Source: Mikania micrantha (Eukaryota > Streptophyta > Magnoliopsida > Asterales > Asteraceae). Taken from it: a stretch of 64,000 nucleotides of DNA. Under the pieces are notes generated by a model, which saw only the letters and a list, made by a program, of their open reading frames with translations, was not told the origin of the DNA and did no database searches. A program made the translations under genes and the position numbers. Below, piece after piece: positions 59,301 to 64,000 of this stretch; the stretch's first letter is position 1, and the number at the start of each line of letters is the position of its first letter. The DNA lies in assembly GCA_009363875.1 (NCBI GenBank), contig CM018695.1, positions 69,803,313-69,867,312 on the forward strand, given 5' to 3'.

Positions 59301-59411
59301 TTATTAGTTGAATGTATATGATGGAAGTTAATTAAATTGCAGCACGCAGCAAAAAATTCAAGACCACTGCAACCAGACCATAAGAGAGACATCCAGCTTA
59401 TCAGTCCATAG
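51665..59411 (+). CDS. Alpha-carbonic anhydrase, gene 3 (7 exons, 270 aa)
   Basis: Exons: 51665-51746, 52879-53096, 54716-54822, 57160-57274, 57349-57516, 58065-58118, 59343-59411. All introns are GT-AG, and the frame is continuous to TAG. A signal peptide occupies about residues 1-24 (leucine-rich core, then IYSQ). Zinc ligands are His123, His125 (HWHSPSEH) and His142 (ELHMVH). The proton-shuttle-like residue is His97, Thr215 matches Thr199, and the cysteine pair is Cys56/Cys219. All catalytic residues are present, so a functional secreted CO2 hydratase is predicted. Differences from CA1/CA2: exon 1 is 15 bp shorter, exon 4 is 12 bp longer (four extra residues after the third zinc His, around DPTSKHQ), and SK replaces GR after HTIN. 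Its introns hold two SINEs, a Helitron, a foldback element and G-tracts. It is the most diverged of the three. Confidence 0.92.
52048..52286 (+). mobile_element. SINE in CA3 intron 1 with 12-bp TSD
   Basis: The 239-bp element is flanked by an exact 12-bp duplication AACTATCAAATT (52036-52047 and 52287-52298). The head has a box B-like GTTCAAATTC. The body shares many words with 5467-5606, and the 3' end is TCGTTC plus an A-run. No coding frame. The long TSD and A-tail show LINE-assisted insertion. Confidence 0.85.
52495..52570 (-). mobile_element. tRNA-like SINE head relic in CA3 intron 1
   Basis: On the - strand, TTAGCTTAAC (box A-like) is followed by GGTCTCAAGTTCAAATCTTG (box B-like). The body is not recognisable. 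A functional tRNA is unlikely. Confidence 0.35.
53325..53342. repeat. (TA)n microsatellite
   Basis: An uninterrupted AT dinucleotide run in CA3 intron 2. Confidence 0.85.
55169..55521 (-). mobile_element. Small Helitron in CA3 intron 3
   Basis: On the - strand it starts TCTTTACATAATAAAAGAG and contains a GTGACACGTGTCAC box. It ends with a hairpin-like GTGATACACGAG, then TTTATAACCTAG followed by T. The overall design matches the Helitron at 28500-28939. 353 bp, no coding capacity. The ORFs at 55319-55609 are chance. Confidence 0.6.
55591..55851 (-). mobile_element. Complete SINE in CA3 intron 3 with 17-bp TSD
   Basis: A perfect 17-bp target duplication, TCTCTGTTTTTCATTAT, lies at 55574-55590 and 55852-55868. 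On the - strand, the tRNA-like head has box A-like TAGCATAGTGG and box B GGTTCGAGTCTC, then a body (CTAGGGGGTTTTCTCAG, GGTGTGGCGGTTTC) and a short A-tail. It is 261 bp long. A 5'-truncated sister copy lies at 31774-31957. Confidence 0.92.
56313..56700. mobile_element. Long-arm foldback element in CA3 intron 3
   Basis: The left arm around 56396-56450 (AAATGTTGCAAATTTAGTCA, GTTAACTTTGTTAA) is complementary to the right arm around 56565-56625 (TTAATAAAGTTAAC, TGACCAAATTTGCAACATTT). Outer parts AGTAAATTTCA / GAAATTTACT also pair. No ORF. Confidence 0.7.
58285..59022. mobile_element. hAT-like relic with two long G-tracts in CA3 intron 6
   Basis: AGTGGCGGAGC on the left and TCTTCGCCCATG on the right resemble the ends of the 10009-10825 element. 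Inside are runs of 23 G (58310-58332) and 14 G (58937-58950), each followed by C(A/G)AAAT(T/C)TAC. They probably expanded from the GGGGGTCGG word of that family. No clear target duplication. Confidence 0.45.
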
Positions 59412-59514
59412 TAACACAACTAAAAGTATTTTATGTAACTAATTGAACCACCATATTTATGCAGAAATGATCTTTGTGATTGTGTATTTTACCATATTTA
59501 TGCTTTTGGAAAAG

Positions 59515-59520
59515 AATAAA
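59515..59520 (+). promoter_or_regulatory. Likely poly(A) signal of CA3
   Basis: AATAAA 104 bp after the CA3 stop codon, within the expected 3' UTR. Confidence 0.5.
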
Positions 59521-60185
59521 GACTTCCAATCAACAAAAATACGAAAACATAATCTTTGTAATTATAAGTCTATTTTTATGTATTTTTGTTCATTGTAATA
59601 TTTATTATATTTAAAAATATTATGGTTAATTACTTCTCATATATATATACACACGTATATATGATGCATCGCGTGGTTGATCATGCAATGAATCAAAAAG
59701 GCAAGATCAGATATAAAACTCAATTCATTACATACCATTGTTAAAACCAAACCATACCGGAAACTGTTGAGAAAATTGGTCAAAATAAGGTGTTTTGGCT
59801 GCTCTCGGTTGAATCCGTTGGTTACCAGTCAAACCGACTGACTAATATAATTGAAAAAACGTGACCCCACATGAAAAATTCTTGGTACGCCACTGCTTCC
59901 AAACTTCCAATGTGTAAATTTGAACCAATTTGTACTCAATAAAGACAAGCATGCGAACCAAACATTATTTTCATTGATTTTCTACGGAAAAATCCAATTT
60001 ATAAATTAAAAGAAACAGAAATGCACATCAATCAAATATTCAACAGAACCAACAAATTTTACAAAACATCAGATGATATCGCGAATTCACAATCGAATAT
60101 CGACACATGCAATCCATCAAGACATAAATGGCCAGAAGTTGAAGAAATTCACTGTAACAATTAACAGAAACCAATTTTATCAAAT

Positions 60186-62651
60186 TTAAGCACTTGTGGG
60201 CAAATGGGCATGGGTTTGGTTGATGAAGAGAAGCTCATAGATGAGCCCAGCAAGACCACCACCAACCAAAGGCCCAACCCAGTACACCCAGTGGTTGGCC
60301 CAGGTCCAGCTAACCAAAGCGGGTCCAAAAGAAACTGCCGGGTTCATGGATGCCCCGGTGAATGCCCCACCAGCCAAAATATTTGCTCCAACAATGAAAC
60401 CAATTGCAATTGGTGCAATTATTCCCAAAGTATCCTTCTTTGGGTCAATTGCGGTTGCATAAACAGTGTAAACAAGCCCGAATGTCATTACGATCTCAAA
60501 CACCAAAGCGTTTGAAACCCCAACACCTGCCGACAACGCGAACGCACCAACTTCCTGCGAACAAAGCGTAAATAGCTTAGACGTGACTAATGCTGCTAGC
60601 TAAGGTGTCAAAACGACACCAAAGGGTGGAACATTTAGGGTAAAGTAAATAATCAATATTTTGCTAACTTCCTTCAATATGTTATAAAGAAATAGATCTG
60701 TTTGATAGTCTTTTAATGGTCATTAAGACACTACCTTTTAATGTATCGTATTATCTTACTAGGTAAGAGGTAATCTTGTGTCTGAATGATTAAATAGTAA
60801 TATTAAAGATAATATTTTAACAATTCAGGCTTAACGTTACATTTTAACCATTAAGAGACTAATAAGATATAGTCTTTTAACTACTATTAAGATAATATTA
60901 AACAACCTTTAATATATATATATATTTTTTTTTTGAACGATAACGGTTATCTCCTCCTAAACTATTACAAACTAATTACATCATTACATGAGTTAGAACC
61001 CATGACCTAAGAAATATATTATTAGCTAATAGTAAAAAAAAATAATCAAAACATTACACGTTATCTTTAGTCGACCCGTCTCTATCTTACTATAACATTT
61101 CTTTTCAGTACTATAATATATTAATATTTTATAAAATAGTGGGCACCTTCCTTTTATCAAAAAGTTAATAATTTTACTGTCAAATAATATAAAATAATAA
61201 TAGTCTTTTCAAAACAGTATTAATTGGACCGGAAACTGCACATACAACTATACAAGCAGTACGTCCGGTTGTGGAATATCAAATTTGAAACGTTTTCCAT
61301 TTGGAACGACATGCTAGTCGAACCGAAAACTGTTCCAGGCATACAAACCGGATTTCAAGTTATCTTTCCTTGTTTTTTTGTTTTTTTTTTTCTTCTAAAA
61401 TAGTATTTGATATTTTATTTACTATTTTAAATTCAAAATTCAAAATTTTATATTTAATTAATATTACAAATCTAAGTAAAATAATGCGTACTTATAACAA
61501 TTTTTATATTTTTTTTGCATATTCTTATGCTTAATAATGAGATTATTTAGGATTTTATTATCATCATACTTAATATATATCACAATTAGCAAAGCTAAGA
61601 AACGATTAAAGTAAAATGTAGACAGTCTTGTATCTAACCTTTAAAATAGAGATGCTGATTTCAACGAAAGCCACACAACTCATGATGTTTAATTAAAAAA
61701 CTAACTCAACATTTTTAATTCAAATCCAACTACCAGCTAGGTTGAGATAAAAGATAAAAATATCATTTTATGATAAAAAATTTCAATACTATTTAATTAC
61801 AAAAACTAAAAAATCAATTATAATAAAAAAGACAATAACATATAAATATATAATTATCCAACTTTTTCTAAAAATTTTCATTTTATCTCTTACTAAATAA
61901 ATAGTATTATTAAAATAATATAATTTTAGATATTCAAATAAATTTAATTATAAATAATTATTGTATTGTCAAACTAAAGTTTTACGAATTACTATTAAAT
62001 TGTTAAATTTTATTCGTGTATTACCCGATTTTGTAAGTTATTATTATTTTTGATTAACTAAACATAAACTACTACTGTTTAAATGGACACAATGACACCA
62101 TTATCTAAGTTAAAACTTACGCTAGAAAACCTTGACTCAACCTATAACATTTTTTGGAATATGTGTGACTCAAACCTAAGAATCTAAGACCTCTCGTTCA
62201 GAAAGTCGAGAAAACCCTTAGACCCTTTGATTTTTAAGGTAGATCGTAAATAATAATGAATTCTAACCATATCATTGGTGACAAACTTAAGTAGCAAGCA
62301 AGCAACAGTAGATCCAAGCAACTGGGCGATGACATAAACAACACCACGGATGAAGGTGATGTTACCACCGACAAAAGCACCAAAGGTGACGGCAGGGTTC
62401 ACATGTCCACCGGAGATATTAGCTCCAACGGAGACTGCAACAAACAGTGCGAAAGCATGAGCGATTGCAGCCGCCACGAGCCCAGTAGGGGTTGCTGCAC
62501 CGTCGTTGGTTAGCTTGCTGAACGCCATGCCGGAACCTGAACCGGCAAACACGAAGATGAGGGTGGATATGAACTCGGCTACACCCGCCTTGATGGTGTC
62601 CGGTTCCGTGAACTCGCGGTGTTGACCCACGGCTATTGATCGGATCGGCAT
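60186..62651 (-). CDS. TIP1: TIP1-type tonoplast aquaporin (2 exons, 250 aa)
   Basis: Membrane channel for water and, in many TIP1 proteins, small neutral solutes, normally in the vacuolar membrane. Exon 1 is 62651-62268 (128 codons), exon 2 is 60554-60186 (122 codons plus stop). The 1,713-bp intron is GT-AG on the - strand and in phase 0. Both NPA boxes are present: residues 85-87 (HVNPAVTFG) and 199-201 (SMNPAVSFG). His65 in helix 2, and Val202 where many aquaporins have Arg, fit the TIP1 selectivity filter (His-Ile-Ala-Val). Six hydrophobic segments are evident. The N-terminus MPIRSIAVG and total length match TIP1 family members. The gene is transcribed towards CA3, with its stop about 775 bp from the CA3 stop. 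The intron holds a MITE relic near 60696-60910. The exact TIP1 subtype was not determined. Confidence 0.95.
60696..60910. mobile_element. MITE relic in the aquaporin intron
   Basis: The two ends, TGTTTGATAGTCTTTTAATG and AACAACCTTTAATA, are weakly inverted. The interior has TAAGAGGTAATCTT, TCTGAATGATTAA and ACCATTAAGAGACTA words, shared with 1610-1860 and 11772-11995. Confidence 0.5.
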
Positions 62652-62752
62652 GGCGGAGGTTAAGTTGATCGGACGGCGAGGAGTAGATCGGGAGGGGGGG
62701 TGTTTGAACTTTGGAGTTTAACTGGTTTCCACTTCGCATGCAAACGGGCTTG

Positions 62753-62759
62753 TTATATA
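62753..62759 (-). promoter_or_regulatory. TATA box of the aquaporin gene
   Basis: On the - strand TATATAA (in GCTATATAACA) lies about 100 bp upstream of the ATG, a usual spacing for a plant gene with a short leader. Confidence 0.6.
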
Positions 62760-62761
62760 GC

Positions 62762-63130
62762 GGTTTCGTGTATATATTTTACCGGCTGCTGCCGGTTTAC
62801 CGGTCACAAAGTCTCTATCTTTTTGGTCTTTATAACTTAGATTCATGAAACTTGAAACCCATTTAGTCATTTAGAGACGAAGTGGCAAAGCTTCTTTTCA
62901 AAAAATAAATAAACAAATAAAGAAAAACAAAGAATTTATGTAAGAAAATTAACCTTCTTTAAATTTATTTGTAACACAAAAACCTTCAGAAAACACTGGA
63001 ACTGCAAACTTGATTATTTAAATTAACAAGAGTTGATTTTGATATGTGCGTTGAAATAACCATGTTAATTTTACTTCATATGATTTCAAATTTCAATTAA
63101 AACTCGAGGTTGTTTAGGTATTCTCAAACA
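62762..63130. other. Upstream flank of the aquaporin gene
   Basis: Non-coding. It would contain aquaporin promoter elements on the - strand. No gene and no clear repeat ends. Confidence 0.4.
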
Positions 63131-63375
63131 AATAATTACATCTTATTACTCGGGCACACACTAAAATAAATCTAAAGGTTGCGTTAACCGAATAATTACA
63201 TCTTATTACTCTGGGCCACACAGTAAAGTAAATATAAAGGTGTAGGTTTTTTCTTCTTTTTTGATTAATGTAAGTGGCCGTACATTAATTACATTAATTA
63301 AAAAAAACCTAAATCTTTATATTTACTTTAATATGGATCTCAATTAATAAGATGTAGTTATTCGATTAACGCAAT
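63131..63375. repeat. Foldback MITE with a duplicated left arm
   Basis: TTGCGTTAACCGAATAA at 63179 pairs with TTATTCGATTAACGCAA-type sequence ending near 63375. The arms are about 80 bp, including ATTACATCTTATTA and CCTTTATATTTACTTTA-type words. A second direct copy of part of the left arm (AATAATTACATCTTATTACT) precedes it at about 63131-63178. Confidence 0.7.
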
Positions 63376-64000
63376 AAACATGTGTTAACAATTGATGAAT
63401 CCCCTATATGTATATATATATATGAAAAGAAAGGCTTCTATCAGATTTAGGAATTCCATGAATGGCCGTTTTAAAATCACTTGTAGAAAGTTTAACCTGA
63501 GAACCGTTGAAGCAACTTAAGATAAAATCAAACAGAAATATTGAGTACATTATATATCACACATTTTAAGAAAATATTAAAACTTAGAGAATTAGCTTAT
63601 TATTATAAAACGATGACATTGCTTCGGTTTCTTGTTTCGATCTTACTTGGTATTAGAGTTCGAATGAAAACTATCTGATTGCAATAAATATCATTGTGTG
63701 GATTTTTGCATTCGCTTGTTATTACAATTAAATGGATTTGTGTAGCTAATGTAATACCCTAGGCAAATCCTACACTGGTCATGGACGGAATATATTCTTG
63801 CTTTATAAGAAACATATGTCCTCATCCGTTGGTTGTGGATGAAAGGATAACTCCATAGTTAACCGTGATCACGTGACAACAATTCTGGATGTGTAACTTC
63901 TCTAAGTTTTCATATATACAACTAAAAGCAAATCTGTAAGCTTCGAACAAGAAAAACGGACAATATTAGTGGGAAAAAAAGGCAGGATGCTACTACTCAT
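63376..64000. other. Right edge, no gene seen
   Basis: AT-rich, non-coding as far as can be read. No recognisable element ends before the window stops. Confidence 0.4.

Noticed and set aside
60204..60515. + strand ORFs of 103 and 73 aa over the aquaporin
   Set aside because: They are antisense shadows of the well-supported TIP exon 2.
60930..61030. SINE-like stretch with GAGTTAGAACCCATGACC in the aquaporin intron
   Set aside because: There is only a weak box-like match and no tail or target duplication. Too little to call.

Overview
This window is plant nuclear DNA. It is AT-rich, its genes have many GT-AG introns, and it is crowded with LTR retrotransposons, LINE pieces, SINEs, hAT and Harbinger MITEs and Helitron-like ends. 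The gene families point to a flowering plant, almost certainly a eudicot. The style of the retroelements suggests a daisy-family (Asteraceae) genome, but that is a guess and is not shown by the sequence.

Four host genes can be assembled exon by exon. Three are alpha-carbonic anhydrases on the + strand: CA1 (5998-11410, 274 aa), CA2 (20264-28275, 264 aa) and CA3 (51665-59411, 270 aa). All three share one seven-exon plan with the same intron phases (1,0,2,0,0,0), a signal peptide, three zinc-binding histidines, the His64-like proton shuttle, the Thr199-like threonine and a conserved cysteine pair. They look like a tandem family encoding secretory-pathway enzymes that hydrate CO2. The fourth gene, on the - strand at the right, is a two-exon TIP1-type tonoplast aquaporin (62651-60186, 250 aa).

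Layout: 1-1602 is the end of an LTR on the - strand. 1.6-5.9 kb holds MITE-like repeats and no gene. 6.0-11.4 kb is CA1. 11.4-20.2 kb is intergenic with a hAT MITE, a Harbinger MITE carrying GC-rich tandem repeats, and decayed relics. 20.3-28.3 kb is CA2, whose introns contain several DNA transposons. 28.5-28.9 kb is a small Helitron. 29.5-31.2 kb is a complete non-autonomous LTR element (identical 291-bp LTRs, 5-bp TSD) carrying a calmodulin-like EF-hand ORF. 32.9-51.1 kb is a nested retroelement block: a LINE is split by a 2.9-kb solo LTR (TSD TACTT), which is itself split by a Gypsy element with 3.5-4.5-kb LTRs and an extra partial internal region. 51.7-59.4 kb is CA3, with SINEs, a Helitron and a foldback element in its introns. 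59.5-64 kb holds the aquaporin and its flanks.

The CA genes are probably one ancestral gene duplicated locally. CA1 and CA2 resemble each other more than either resembles CA3, which is now separated from CA2 by about 23 kb, mostly retroelement DNA. The most unusual object is the LTR element that carries the host-like calmodulin gene.
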